Positions 7,876 to 17,434 of a stretch of 30,378 bases of DNA are shown here, one piece after another. This DNA comes from Thraustochytrium sp. TN22. Lineage: Eukaryota > Sar > Bigyra > Thraustochytrida > Thraustochytriidae. The notes beneath the pieces are model-generated. The model was not told the origin of the DNA, searched no databases, and saw nothing but the letters and a program-made list of their open reading frames with translations. A program made the position numbers and the translations under genes. The stretch covers positions 1 to 30,378 of the forward strand of contig JABLUY010000341.1 in assembly GCA_013306675.1 (NCBI GenBank), in the 5' to 3' direction. The first letter of the stretch is position 1, and each line of letters opens with the position of its first letter.

Positions 7876-10800
7876 TCAGAGAACGGGCGAGATGCCGTTG
7901 CTCCAGCGCTGGAACTTCTCATAGATGATGGTGCCTCTAGAGTTGGAGGCGCGCTTGGCCATGTCGCGGACCTTGTGCTCGACCTGCTTCTCGGAGAGGT
8001 TGAGGAGCAGGCGTGCCTTGAGCTCACGCACGCAGCGTTCGACGCCGCCGCCGGGCTGGTTGAAGCAAGGGAGGCGAGAGCGGTAGCCCTGGATCTCGAT
8101 CATGGTGACGAGCGTGTCGACGTAGCGGCGCGCCTCAAGCAAGCCCTGCACGAGCAGCGTGTTGAAGAGTTCCCAGTGCTCGTGGGACTTGCCGCCCATG
8201 ACCTCGACGAGCTCCGGGGTGAGCTTGAAGGGCGCGCGCTCCATGGAGAAGTTGGTGTGCTTGATTTTGTCCTTGCCGGGCGCCATGCCGAGCACGAAGC
8301 CAAAGTCGATGTGCATGATGCGGCCGGAGTCCTCCAGCATGATGTTGCCGTTGTGGCGGTCCTTGATGCCGAGGATGTAGCAGGCCATGCTATAGCCGGC
8401 CATGGACACGGTGAAGTTGCGCTGCGCGCGGCGCAGCTCATCCTCGCCCTGGTAGGTCTTGCGGAAGTAGTCAATCAGGCGGATTTCGTCGTTGTCCTTC
8501 TTGACACCGTCGAAGGAGTTGGAGTTGCGCAGCACCTCGAGCATGCCGGTGCTCTGCGAGGTGGACATGATCTTGTAAGGCCGCAGCCAGAGCTCCAGGC
8601 CCTTGTCGGCCCAGATATCGTGCAGGAACTGGATGAGCTGCATGATGAAAACCTCCTGGCGCAGATCGTCGTTGGACTTGGCAATGAGGCGGCCCAGCGG
8701 AGGGTCGTTGCCCTCGATGGGGCTGGGCTTGACCACCTTCTCCGGTACGGCGTTGTCGGCGTCGTCCTCGTCCTTGCCGACCAGGTACCGGCCCAGTGCC
8801 GGCAGGAAGACGCCGCGCGGCCTGGCCGGCACGCGAAAGGTGGACATGGACGACCCGTGCATGGTAGCCTTGGAGAGCACCGGGTTGCCCTGCTGGGGGC
8901 TTGCGAGCGAAGACTGCATCATGGACTCCGGGCGCGCGCCTGCGCCGCCGCGAATGGACTGGTTGGCGCGCGACTTCTCGAAAAAGTCGATGGCCTGCAG
9001 CGTGAGCGACTCCACCTGCAGCGACTTGCGGTCGTGCGGCTCGCCCGGTGCTGGTGCCGACGACTGTGCATCGTTGCCATTGGCGTTGCCGTTGGTGTCT
9101 GCCTCGGACTCCGGCGAGGCCGAGGCAAAGGCGCTACGGCCCACATTGTGCGCACCGTGCGGGCCGCCCTCGGCCGCACCCTTGTCGGCGCCGGCGCCCG
9201 GCTCGTAGTCAAACCACAGCGCCGGCGCATCGACCGAGGGGGCATGCGCGGATCGCGCGTCCTGGCTGGCGCCGCCCTGGCCGGCGCCGGAGGTCGAGGT
9301 CTCGTGCAGCTCCGAGGTGTCGAGATCCATGCTGGTCACGGAGCTGCGCGCCGACCGCACGAAGCGCGAGCGCGCGAGCGCGCGCCGACGCGCCGACTCC
9401 CAGGACGCCGAGGCCGCCTCCAGCGAAGCGCTCGTGCCCTCCGACGTGCGGCTCCGGTCGTCGTCGTCGCTGGCGGCGCTCATCGAGTTGCGCAGGCTGC
9501 TGGCGCCGCCGCCCGTGCTGCTGCCATTGGACGCCGCCAGCGACTGGCTGATGGCGGCAGCGTCGTCGAGGTCGCCCTCGAGCAGGACATTGGCCGCCGG
9601 GTCAAAGCCCAGCGTCTGATACAGATAGGTGGCCACGTCCTGGGAGCGCTCCGGGTCGTCCGTCGTGGTCTCGAAAACCATGAGGCACGGACACCGCTCG
9701 CGCGTATTGAAGGCGGTGGACTGGTCCGCGACCGGCCGCACGATACGCTCCCACGCGTCGGTGCTGTTGCAGAGCGGAATGTAGACGCAGCCCGGCACCT
9801 CCAGTTTGCGCAGGCGCTCGCGAAGCTTGTTCTTGCGCTCGGAGCGCTCCTCAAAGCGCAGCTCCTCGCAGATGTCCGTCAGCAGGCGCACGAAGTCGCG
9901 CTCGGACCGAAAGAAGCCGTAGCGCGCAACCTGCGCTGGCGTCAGCGAGTCCACGTCGATGTGCGCGTTGCCGTCCGTGCTGCGCTGCCGCCGCGTGCGC
10001 CGGGCCTCGGCGGCGGCCGACCCACCCTCCTCGGCCTCCTCCTCCTCCTCCTCCCCCCCCTCCGCGACGCCCCCCTCCGCGGTCCCGTGGCCGGCGCCGC
10101 GCACGGCCTTGGGAGGCGCGTTGATGGCGCGGTTCAGCTGGTCAACCCAGGCGTCGCGGTCCTCGCGCGACTTGGCGGCCAGCAGGTACTTGCGCTCGCG
10201 GTCCTCCTCATGCAGCTCAAAGTACCACTCCTTGTCCGAGGCAGCCTTCTCCGGGACCACGACGCGACAGTCGTGCAGCGGAATGGAACGCTTGAGCGCA
10301 TTGTCCGAAATGCGCAGACAGTACAGCACGCGGTGCGCGATGATGAACCGGCGCTCGATCCAGCGCTCCGAGTGCAGGCCGCCGCGCGCCTTCCAACGCT
10401 TGTAGTAGAGCGTGCCGGCGCGCGCCGCCGGCAGCCGCTCCGGCACCTCGTTCGAGATGAGCACGGCCTGCGCCTTGCGGTCGGCCTTCTCCAGCTCGGC
10501 CAGCTCGGCGCGCGTGATCTTGCCGGCGCGGTACAGCGCCTCGAACTCGCTGCAGCGCGGGCTCCCGTACACCACGGCCGTCTCCAGCTTCTCCAGCAGC
10601 GTCGCGCACCGGTTGTAGAGCTGCGGGTCGGCGCCTGGGTTGAACTTGCCCTCGCCGTCCTCCGACTGGTAGTCCTCCATGAGCCCGATCAGCACCCAGC
10701 ACATTTGCAGCGCCAGGTGCATGCTCTGCTGCGCCACCAGCAGCGAGAACTCCTCCAGCGTGTTCACCGGCCAGTCCACCTCGAGATGCACCATCATGTG

Positions 10801-11040
10801 CACCAGCTGCGGCAGGTAGAACTCGATGCCCACGAAGGAATTCCGCTCGTTCGCGTTGATCGTCAGCATCTCCGCCACGATGCGCTGAAAGTCCGGCTGA
10901 TTGCGCGCCTTCCACACCAGCATCATGAGCGCGCGCACGTCCAGCGTCTGCTGCCGCTCCATCACCTTGACCTGCTCCTTGAACAGCGACAGCGCCAGGG
11001 GCCCGGGCGGGCCCGTGCTCGTGCTGCTCGCGCACCCCAT
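7876..11040 (-). CDS. Phosphatidylinositol 4-kinase III beta with N-myristoylation motif and internal PH domain
   Basis: 1054 residues, ATG at 11040-11038. It phosphorylates phosphatidylinositol at position 4, typically on Golgi/TGN membranes. Residues ~15-150 form the helical lipid-kinase-unique/PIK region (YLPQLVHMMVHLEVDWPVNTL). A PH domain lies at ~209-305, with the expected Trp298 in its last helix. An acidic linker, a segment ~360-460 resembling the region before the PI4KB catalytic core, and a Ser-rich disordered stretch (~470-700) follow. The catalytic domain runs from ~770: Lys788 before NDDLRQE, catalytic loop KDRHNGN (Asp894), and HIDFG (Asp912). The C-terminal signature FKLTPELVEVMGG...FQRWSNGI is typical of the beta class. 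The protein begins MGCASSTS, a strong N-myristoylation plus palmitoylation motif, so it may bind membrane directly. No intron is needed. Confidence 0.9.
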   Translation of the reverse strand: MGCASSTSTGPPGPLALSLFKEQVKVMERQQTLDVRALMMLVWKARNQPDFQRIVAEMLTINANERNSFVGIEFYLPQLVHMMVHLEVDWPVNTLEEFSLLVAQQSMHLALQMCWVLIGLMEDYQSEDGEGKFNPGADPQLYNRCATLLEKLETAVVYGSPRCSEFEALYRAGKITRAELAELEKADRKAQAVLISNEVPERLPAARAGTLYYKRWKARGGLHSERWIERRFIIAHRVLYCLRISDNALKRSIPLHDCRVVVPEKAASDKEWYFELHEEDRERKYLLAAKSREDRDAWVDQLNRAINAPPKAVRGAGHGTAEGGVAEGGEEEEEEAEEGGSAAAEARRTRRQRSTDGNAHIDVDSLTPAQVARYGFFRSERDFVRLLTDICEELRFEERSERKNKLRERLRKLEVPGCVYIPLCNSTDAWERIVRPVADQSTAFNTRERCPCLMVFETTTDDPERSQDVATYLYQTLGFDPAANVLLEGDLDDAAAISQSLAASNGSSTGGGASSLRNSMSAASDDDDRSRTSEGTSASLEAASASWESARRRALARSRFVRSARSSVTSMDLDTSELHETSTSGAGQGGASQDARSAHAPSVDAPALWFDYEPGAGADKGAAEGGPHGAHNVGRSAFASASPESEADTNGNANGNDAQSSAPAPGEPHDRKSLQVESLTLQAIDFFEKSRANQSIRGGAGARPESMMQSSLASPQQGNPVLSKATMHGSSMSTFRVPARPRGVFLPALGRYLVGKDEDDADNAVPEKVVKPSPIEGNDPPLGRLIAKSNDDLRQEVFIMQLIQFLHDIWADKGLELWLRPYKIMSTSQSTGMLEVLRNSNSFDGVKKDNDEIRLIDYFRKTYQGEDELRRAQRNFTVSMAGYSMACYILGIKDRHNGNIMLEDSGRIMHIDFGFVLGMAPGKDKIKHTNFSMERAPFKLTPELVEVMGGKSHEHWELFNTLLVQGLLEARRYVDTLVTMIEIQGYRSRLPCFNQPGGGVERCVRELKARLLLNLSEKQVEHKVRDMAKRASNSRGTIIYEKFQRWSNGISPVL

Positions 11041-11318
11041 CCTGCCGCGCCCGCTCCCCGCGCGCCGCGCCGCCGGCCCCCTCCCGCCTCGCCTCGCCTC
11101 TCGCCTCGCCTGAGGCTCGCCGCGCCGACCCGCGCCGACCGGGGTCCGCCGCCGCCGCCGCCGCGGATGCCGCGGCCTGCCGCCGCCTCAGGCCGGCGCG
11201 CCAGCCCGCAGCGTGCGCGGGCCCGCGCCCCCCGCCGCCGCCGCCGCGCCGCCGTCGCGCCGCGCCGCGCCCCGCGCCCGCGCGCCGCCGACAGCGAACT
11301 GTCGCGCATCTTGCCGGT

Positions 11319-11349
<31 letters not shown>

Positions 11350-12958
11350 TCGTCTCGTATCTCGGCCGACCACAACGACGCGACACGATCAAGACATTAC
11401 AGTACACGCCAATGGCAGAGGCCCGGCGGCTGTCAAGGCACGGCAGGTCATCTGCCTCATCGCAGCATCAGCGTGAGTGACATCATCTCAGCCTGAGCCT
11501 GAGCGTGCCATCTCTCTGGTCGCGGTCATCATCGTCGTCAGTGCCGCCCACTGCCAGTGGCATCGGCGATAGAGGCACTGACTCCGTGAGGCTCGCCATG
11601 GCCACTGCCATCGCGCTTGCCCTCGCGCATGCGCCCTGGCGGACACCACCCCGGCTGCGATCGGCAAGGTTGTTGAAGGGTCTCGAGAGGGCGAGTCCGC
11701 CTCCGTCGGTGAGGTACGCCGCGGTACACCGCCGAGCTCGGGTTCTGCGTCGTGTGAGGCGCAACATGAGAGCGACGGCAGAACATGCTGGCGGCGAGTG
11801 AGTGGGTGCCGGTGGGTGAGGGCGTGCCAGTGCGTGGAGCGTGTGGGGGCGTGGCCGGTGACCTTGGCGCGGCAAGGTTTCCCGAACCCTCTCAACGGGC
11901 GGCTTGGAGGGCTTGGACAGGCTATCCGAGTACAGGAGGCCGGCCCTGGTCGTGGAACGCGTGGTCGGCCAGCCAGACTCAGAGGCGAGTCGGGCGCGAA
12001 ACGATGCGCCGTGGCCCTGCGCGCTTCGTAGCAGCACTCGCTCGCCGCCCGCGTCCATGTCGTCAGCATGTGGTCAGCTCAATGTCAGTGCGAACCGGCT
12101 GCACTGCCGACAGCTCCAGGCCGCGGCGTCGGCTGCGACCTTGCCGCTGCGGCGTCTGTCACCTTTCTTTCTCCTTTCCTTCCCTTGCATCTCCGGTCTT
12201 GTCAACCCCGCGTCATCGTCTCCCCTCCATTGATGACGCGCGACTCCGCGACCGAGCGCCTGCGTTTTGCGCATGGAGAAGAAAAGCACATTCCTGACTA
12301 GTGCCTTTCTACGGGCAGCGTAGGAAACGAAGGAGCTCTCTCAGCGCCTGGCCTGCGGCGCTGGCTGCCGCCCCGGCCCCCCTTTTCGTTCGACGGCGTG
12401 ACGGCGTGGCCCGCGCTTCTCCACCTCCCCAACTCCTTCTGGAGCGTCTCGTGTCCGGCCACCACCGGCCCCCTGTTCAGCTCGGCGCTGCGTGCCTCTT
12501 CCTGGAGCCACTTGCCGTCGCCACGCGTGGCGGCGTTCCCTCGCCACGGCCGAGCTCGCGGGACCTCGCTCTGCGGCGGCGATCGCGGCCGGGCTACGCT
12601 TGGCGTGGCTCGGGTCGAGCTCTCTTGAGCGATTGATTGCCGGCTGGTGGCCGTCCAGTCGCTACGCCGATTTTTCCCTCGAGGGCGGGGCCTCGGAGGC
12701 GGCGGCGTGATGACGCGCGAGCGCGCAGTTCGCGGGTTCGCCAGCGCGGGGACTTCCGCGGCCGGAGGAGGAGCGCGGCGGTGGCGACCAGGACCGGCGG
12801 GCGCAGTGCAGCGCTGTGCTTTGCGCAAGTGCCGGCCCGCCGCCCAGCCTGGCAGCCACCCAGAGCCTGAGCCAGCCGGCGAGGTCACGTCTCCAGCAGA
12901 ACCGGTTGTCGAGCTGGACGAAGCGCTCCGACTCGGACGCGGAGGCGAGAGGGAGAGC
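11041..12958. other. 1.9-kb divergent intergenic region (PI4K / FUSC copy 1)
   Basis: The genes on either side are transcribed away from it, so both promoters lie here. 11041-11310 is extremely GC-rich and directly precedes the PI4K start. 11317-11363 is a 7-bp microsatellite. 11370-12640 has mixed composition, with several open frames on both strands that overlap one another, show no recognisable domain and look like chance frames. From about 12647 the FUSC copy 1 frame is open, with an in-frame ATG at 12710, before the preferred start at 12959. Confidence 0.55.
11317..11363. repeat. GTATCTC 7-bp tandem repeat
   Basis: Five perfect gtatctc units (11317-11351), one shortened gtctc unit (11352-11356) and a final perfect unit (11357-11363). 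It is a heptanucleotide minisatellite in the divergent intergenic region, about 280 bp upstream of the PI4K start codon. Confidence 0.9.
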
Positions 12959-15900
12959 ATGAACGGCAAGGGCGATGCCGTGTTCCAGGAGTGGGAGGAG
13001 GATAGGGCCGTGCAGCAGCTGGAGGCGCAGCTGGAGGCGGCCGGCGAGGCGGAGCGGGACCGCGTGTCGGAGCTGGAGAGGTCCGAGACGGAGGGCAGGC
13101 TCCTGGACAACGTCGAAGCCTACGCGCGCGAGACGCTCAAGGGGACAGCGAACCCGCTGACGCCCTTCCAAAGCGCCCAGACGCTCGCGGCGCCCGAGGA
13201 GGAGAAGGAGAAGGAGAAGGAGGAGGAGGAAGGGGAGGGCAAGGCGTCCAAGGCCCGCCTCGCGCGGCGGCGGCCGCGCTGGTGGGAGCTGTCGCGCTTG
13301 CAGAAGATCCTGATCCGCAATGCCGTGGTCATGTCGGTGTCGCTGCTGCTGCCCTTCTTCGAGTCGGTGCGCGACGTCTCGAGCGGGACCTCGCTGCTCA
13401 TCCCCATCTACGTGCTCATCTTGGCGCTGCGCCCCACCAACGACACATGCGTGGGTATCGAGGTGCACCAGATGATGGCGCTCGTGCTGGTGTGGCCCGT
13501 GCTCATCGCGTACTCGGTCTTTATGATCAGCGTGGCGTCCGGCAACCTGCCTGGCTTCATGGTGCTCTTCGCCGTGGCAGAGCTGCTCACCTTCCTCATC
13601 GGGCTCACTTACCCGACGATGCTGCTCACCATCATTCTGGAGACCATCACCTTCGCCGTGATGCACATCCACGTGTGGCGCGTGGTGCACCTGGAAGTCT
13701 CGGACACTCCGTTCCGCGACGCCATGGTGGTCCTCGGTGGCACCACCTTTGGCATCGTGGCGCCCTACGTGCTGCACATGGCGGCGGCCATGCTCGTCTT
13801 TCCCTGGAGCGCTGTGCCGCCGACGCGGCTCAGCCTCGGCAACCGCTGGCTCGCCTACGGCCAGCTGCTGCGGCGTCTGCGGCCTGTGTATTCGAGAGTT
13901 GCCACCAGCACGCTGGACCCGACTCAGGAGGACGACGCGCTGCAGATGCCGCTGGAGCTCTTCGCCCAGGTGGTGGACGCCAAGCACCAGGAGATCTCAA
14001 GCGTCCTCGTCGCGCAGCGCTGGGTCGGCCTGGCGCTGCTGGAGACGCGCCTGCGCGCGCAGGGCGAGGGGCTCGTGTACCTTGACCGGTACAACCAGAG
14101 CGTCAAGATGACGCGCATCGCGCGCGCCGCGGCGCTGGACATTGAGAACTATCGCAGCGAGTGGCTTGCGCGGGGGCCCGAGGCCACGTACACGGAGAAG
14201 ATGCGGCGCCGCGCACGCTTCCTCGAGCAGGAGGTGCGCGAGGAGATCCAGATGAATCGCGAGGAGATCGAGCGGCGCTACGAGGAGCGGACGCGCATTC
14301 CGGTGCTCATCAACGAGGTCAATCTGCTGTTGGAGCTCGGCGCACACCGCCTCGCGGAGCTGTCCAGCATGGCGCCATGGGCGCCAGGTGTCTGCGCGGA
14401 CCGCGCGCGCGCGCTCGCGCTGCTCGCGGGCGAGCAGGTGGCGCTTGCACGGCTGACGAGCGAGCTCGAGGGCCTCACGGTGTCCTGGCTGCGCCGCCAC
14501 CTCCGTTCCGTGGCGGCGCAGGCGACCTCCGGCGACCGCATGAACACGGAGGAGACCGTGCACCGCACGACGCTTGTCAGTTACGTGCTCGTGCTGCTGC
14601 AACTCGCCGAGAGCCAGGCGGCTGTCACCAAGCAGCTGGCCGAGGAGCCCCACGGCCCGCGTCCCGACTGGGCGCAGGAGTGGGGGCTCACCTTCCCGTT
14701 CCACGACAGCTTCCTCAGTGCGTACTATCGCATGGACCGCGCCTCGCTCTACGAGCCGGTGGCGAGCCCGTTCGCGCGCGCCGAGGACGCGGCCTGGGGC
14801 TTTCTGACGAGCTCGCGCTGGAAGATGACCTTCAAGTTCACGCTTGGCACCGTGCTGCTCGTGCTACCTGGCATGCTTTTCTCCTTCTACAAGTTGTACT
14901 CGTCCGTGGCCATGATCTCGGCGCTCTTCGCGTTTCAGGTCATCACGCAAAAGGCGCAGACCGGCCTGGTCATCGAGCGCACCGCGCACCGCCTGCTCGG
15001 GATCTTGATCGGCTACGTACTGGCCGGCGTGGCCTGGGACCTGGCCTGCATCGGCGGCTGCTCCGCCGGCGGCCACGAGTGGGTGCTCTTTGCCGCTGAA
15101 GTGCTCATGGTCGCCTTTTACCTGTGGTACAAGACCGTGCGCCCCGCCTCGGCCTACGTCGTCTTTGCCTGTGTGCGTACCTGCGTCAGCCTCGCCGTCG
15201 TTTTCGTGGAGGCGGACCCGCCCACGGTGAAGCAGGCCTGGATCGAGGGCGGCTTCGTCGTGGCCTCCACGCTCGTCGGCGCCGTTGGCGCTCTCATGCT
15301 GGCGCTCTTTCTGTGGCCCACCTCTGGCCGCGCGCTCATCCGCTCCTCGCTCTCCGAGGTCTACCATGACTTCGTGCTGCTCTTCGAGCTCGTCCTGGCG
15401 GCGCGCTATGAGGCGCTGTCCGACGGGGACGACAGCGACGACGACTTGCAGCCGCAGGTCGCGGCGCTCGAGTACAGCATCTCCAACGCGCTCTACTCGA
15501 ACATGGCGCTCAAGCTGCGCTCCTCGCAGCTCGAGGCCATGCAGCGGCTCAACTTCGACGCGCCCCACGACCAGTACGCTAGCGCCGTCGAGAGCACGCA
15601 GCGCATCTGGCACTCGCTCTGGAAGCTGCACCACCTCTCGGCCGGCACTGGCGCGCTGCAGCGCCGCGGCCTGGCACGCCCCGGCGAGCCCGAGGCGCCG
15701 CGTATGCGCCCTGACACCGCCAGGGCCTTCATCATGGCCAACCGCTGGCTTACTTCAGCCTTCGCCACGGCTGCCGCGCGTCTCGGCTCGCCCCAGCGCA
15801 ACCCCATGCCCGTCTTGCGCCCCCTGGCCGCCTCACCGCACCTTTTGCGCGAGGCCCTGCAGGACCTCCTCGCCCAGGCCCTGCGTGACGACCTCTTCCT

Positions 15901-16117
15901 CGCCGACCTGCTCGCGTCGCCCAGCCTTCGCGTGCTCGCCAACCTCTTCTTCCTTGCCGACTGCCTGCAGGACACATCCGCCGCCCTCGACCAGCTCTAC
16001 GGCTTTCTCGAGCTCTTTCTGCGCAAGCCAATGCATGCCGCTCGTCTCCGCGACGCCGAGCGTCTCCACTTCGACAGCTACGCGCCGCCGCGGCCCTCCA
16101 TTATTGTCGAGGGCTGA
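12959..16117 (+). CDS. FUSC/ArAE-like two-module membrane transporter, copy 1
   Basis: 1052 residues from the ATG at 12959 (A at -3). I chose this start because MNGKGDAVFQEWEEDRAVQQLE aligns with the N-termini of the other three copies. Order: acidic helical N-terminus with a VEAYARE motif (~1-60); Glu/Lys-rich tract; first six-helix membrane module (~115-290) with ALRPTNDTCVG; soluble helical domain (~300-610); second six-helix module (~620-790) with KAQTGLVIERTAHRLLG; conserved C-terminal domain (~790-1052) with RIWHSLWKLHHLS. Each membrane half ends in a Pro-containing motif (FPW, LWP) followed by a long amphipathic helix, the hallmark of FUSC/ArAE exporters and related ALMT-type channels. 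Substrate unknown. An upstream in-frame ATG at 12710 would add 83 Arg/Ala-rich residues. Confidence 0.7.
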   Translation: MNGKGDAVFQEWEEDRAVQQLEAQLEAAGEAERDRVSELERSETEGRLLDNVEAYARETLKGTANPLTPFQSAQTLAAPEEEKEKEKEEEEGEGKASKARLARRRPRWWELSRLQKILIRNAVVMSVSLLLPFFESVRDVSSGTSLLIPIYVLILALRPTNDTCVGIEVHQMMALVLVWPVLIAYSVFMISVASGNLPGFMVLFAVAELLTFLIGLTYPTMLLTIILETITFAVMHIHVWRVVHLEVSDTPFRDAMVVLGGTTFGIVAPYVLHMAAAMLVFPWSAVPPTRLSLGNRWLAYGQLLRRLRPVYSRVATSTLDPTQEDDALQMPLELFAQVVDAKHQEISSVLVAQRWVGLALLETRLRAQGEGLVYLDRYNQSVKMTRIARAAALDIENYRSEWLARGPEATYTEKMRRRARFLEQEVREEIQMNREEIERRYEERTRIPVLINEVNLLLELGAHRLAELSSMAPWAPGVCADRARALALLAGEQVALARLTSELEGLTVSWLRRHLRSVAAQATSGDRMNTEETVHRTTLVSYVLVLLQLAESQAAVTKQLAEEPHGPRPDWAQEWGLTFPFHDSFLSAYYRMDRASLYEPVASPFARAEDAAWGFLTSSRWKMTFKFTLGTVLLVLPGMLFSFYKLYSSVAMISALFAFQVITQKAQTGLVIERTAHRLLGILIGYVLAGVAWDLACIGGCSAGGHEWVLFAAEVLMVAFYLWYKTVRPASAYVVFACVRTCVSLAVVFVEADPPTVKQAWIEGGFVVASTLVGAVGALMLALFLWPTSGRALIRSSLSEVYHDFVLLFELVLAARYEALSDGDDSDDDLQPQVAALEYSISNALYSNMALKLRSSQLEAMQRLNFDAPHDQYASAVESTQRIWHSLWKLHHLSAGTGALQRRGLARPGEPEAPRMRPDTARAFIMANRWLTSAFATAAARLGSPQRNPMPVLRPLAASPHLLREALQDLLAQALRDDLFLADLLASPSLRVLANLFFLADCLQDTSAALDQLYGFLELFLRKPMHAARLRDAERLHFDSYAPPRPSIIVEG

Positions 16118-17434
16118 CCGACTGACTCACTTGATGCCCAGCGCTCGCAGCGCAGGGCCGTGATGTACAGTAATGATTGTATTCTCTCTTTTTCCTGCCG
16201 CGCGAGTGCTTACTTCATGGCGAAGACATGGAAACGAAGACTTTTGCCAACGAAAACACCTCTCCTCGCCGTAATGCCGCCGTAAGAGAACATCTCTCAA
16301 GAGTTCCCCGGCTAAATTGACCAATCTCACAAAGCGAAAGCGAGCTTGCATTTCACGGTCGATGTTCCTGACACGAGCTTTGGCTCCTTGACCTGATACG
16401 GACGCGTATGCTATGAGCTTTGGCCTATAGGACGGACACGAGCTTCCCAGTGCATCTGCGCGGGACTGTGCGTCAGGTGCTTCGTCGTCGTTCTGCATGG
16501 GTTTGTGCGCCAGGTGCCTGCCTGGGTATCTCTCAACGCCCTGGGCAAGCGAGTGGAGATTCCTCTGGCCATGCAGCTCAACGTGGAGAATGATGCAACA
16601 TGCACCGGCTGCTCTGTCCCGCTCCCACTGCATCTATCCGTGCCGACCGCGGCATCCCTCGGGCGCCTCGGCAAGCCCTGTTTCCCTCAGGAAAAGACAC
16701 GACAAGGCGAGCCCGCCCAAACCGCAACGTGAGCCCCGCCCCACTGCAGTGGGTGCCAGCCAGCCTGCGAGGAAACCTCCTCGCTCCCATAAACCAGCCG
16801 CCTCCTCCCCGCCTATCTAGAGCCCGCCGCGCTCGTCCTCTCCGCCCTCGTCCTCCTCGCCGCCGCAGCCAGCTCCCATAGCTAGCTTCGCGCTGACTGC
16901 GAGCTGCACTGCAACTTCACGCAGCATTTTCTCCACCCGCAGAGGCTGAACCCGACTCTGGCGCGGCGCGGCGCGGCGCGGCGCGTCTCCAGGCGCGCCG
17001 CGCCGACCGGCGTGGCCGCGGAGACCGTGGCGCCTCGCGCCCCGCGCCCGCGCCCGCGGCCGGGCTCCGCGCCGCCGCGCGCCGCCCGCCTCCTGCGTCC
17101 TGCGCGCCGAGACCGCAGCCGCCGGGTGCGGCCTCTGGGTGGCCGTCCGGGTGGCCAGCCCTGTCCGCGCAGCCGGTACGAGCGCTGACGCGCCGGCGGC
17201 GGCAGACCCCGAAGCGCGCGCGAGGCGACTCCACGCGCGGCGGCGCGCGGCGGCGCGCAGACCCGGCCGCCGCCCGGCCGCCGCCCGCCGGCCTCGGCGC
17301 GCTCGCGGTCGACGGCGCTGGAGCTGGCGCTGGCGCTGGAGCTGGAGCTGGAGCGGGAGCTGGAGCTGGAGCTGGAGCTGGAGCTGGAGCTGTACGGGTA
17401 GAGCGCGGGGCGCCCGCGCGGGCTGCAGGGCGCC
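16118..17434. other. Spacer between FUSC copies 1 and 2
   Basis: 3' flank of copy 1 followed by the promoter/5'UTR of copy 2. About 16118-16800 has more mixed composition, with only short chance frames. A short GCGCG-type repeat lies at about 16961-16985. Composition becomes very GC-rich from ~16950 to the start codon and ends in the hexamer microsatellite annotated separately. No additional gene is supported. Confidence 0.55.
17317..17392 (+). repeat. GCTGGA hexamer microsatellite upstream of FUSC copy 2
   Basis: Twelve consecutive hexamer units, nine of them perfect GCTGGA, plus a partial unit. It ends 42 bp before the ATG at 17435. The same hexamer class, in the same orientation relative to the gene, sits just before FUSC copy 4. 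Confidence 0.9.

Noticed and set aside
7795-11496. Very long + strand open frame (1233 codons) opposite the PI4K gene
   Set aside because: It is an antisense shadow caused by high GC content. The minus strand encodes an unmistakable PI4K with all catalytic motifs.
11483-12069. Overlapping minus-strand frames of about 190 codons, plus + strand frames of up to 170 codons
   Set aside because: They overlap each other in several frames, show no domain, periodicity or conserved motif, and lie in a divergent promoter region.
17139-17434. N-terminal extension of FUSC copy 2 through the hexamer repeat
   Set aside because: The frames covering the tract are not the gene frame (one ends at a TAG at 17399), and the ATG at 17435 aligns with paralog starts.
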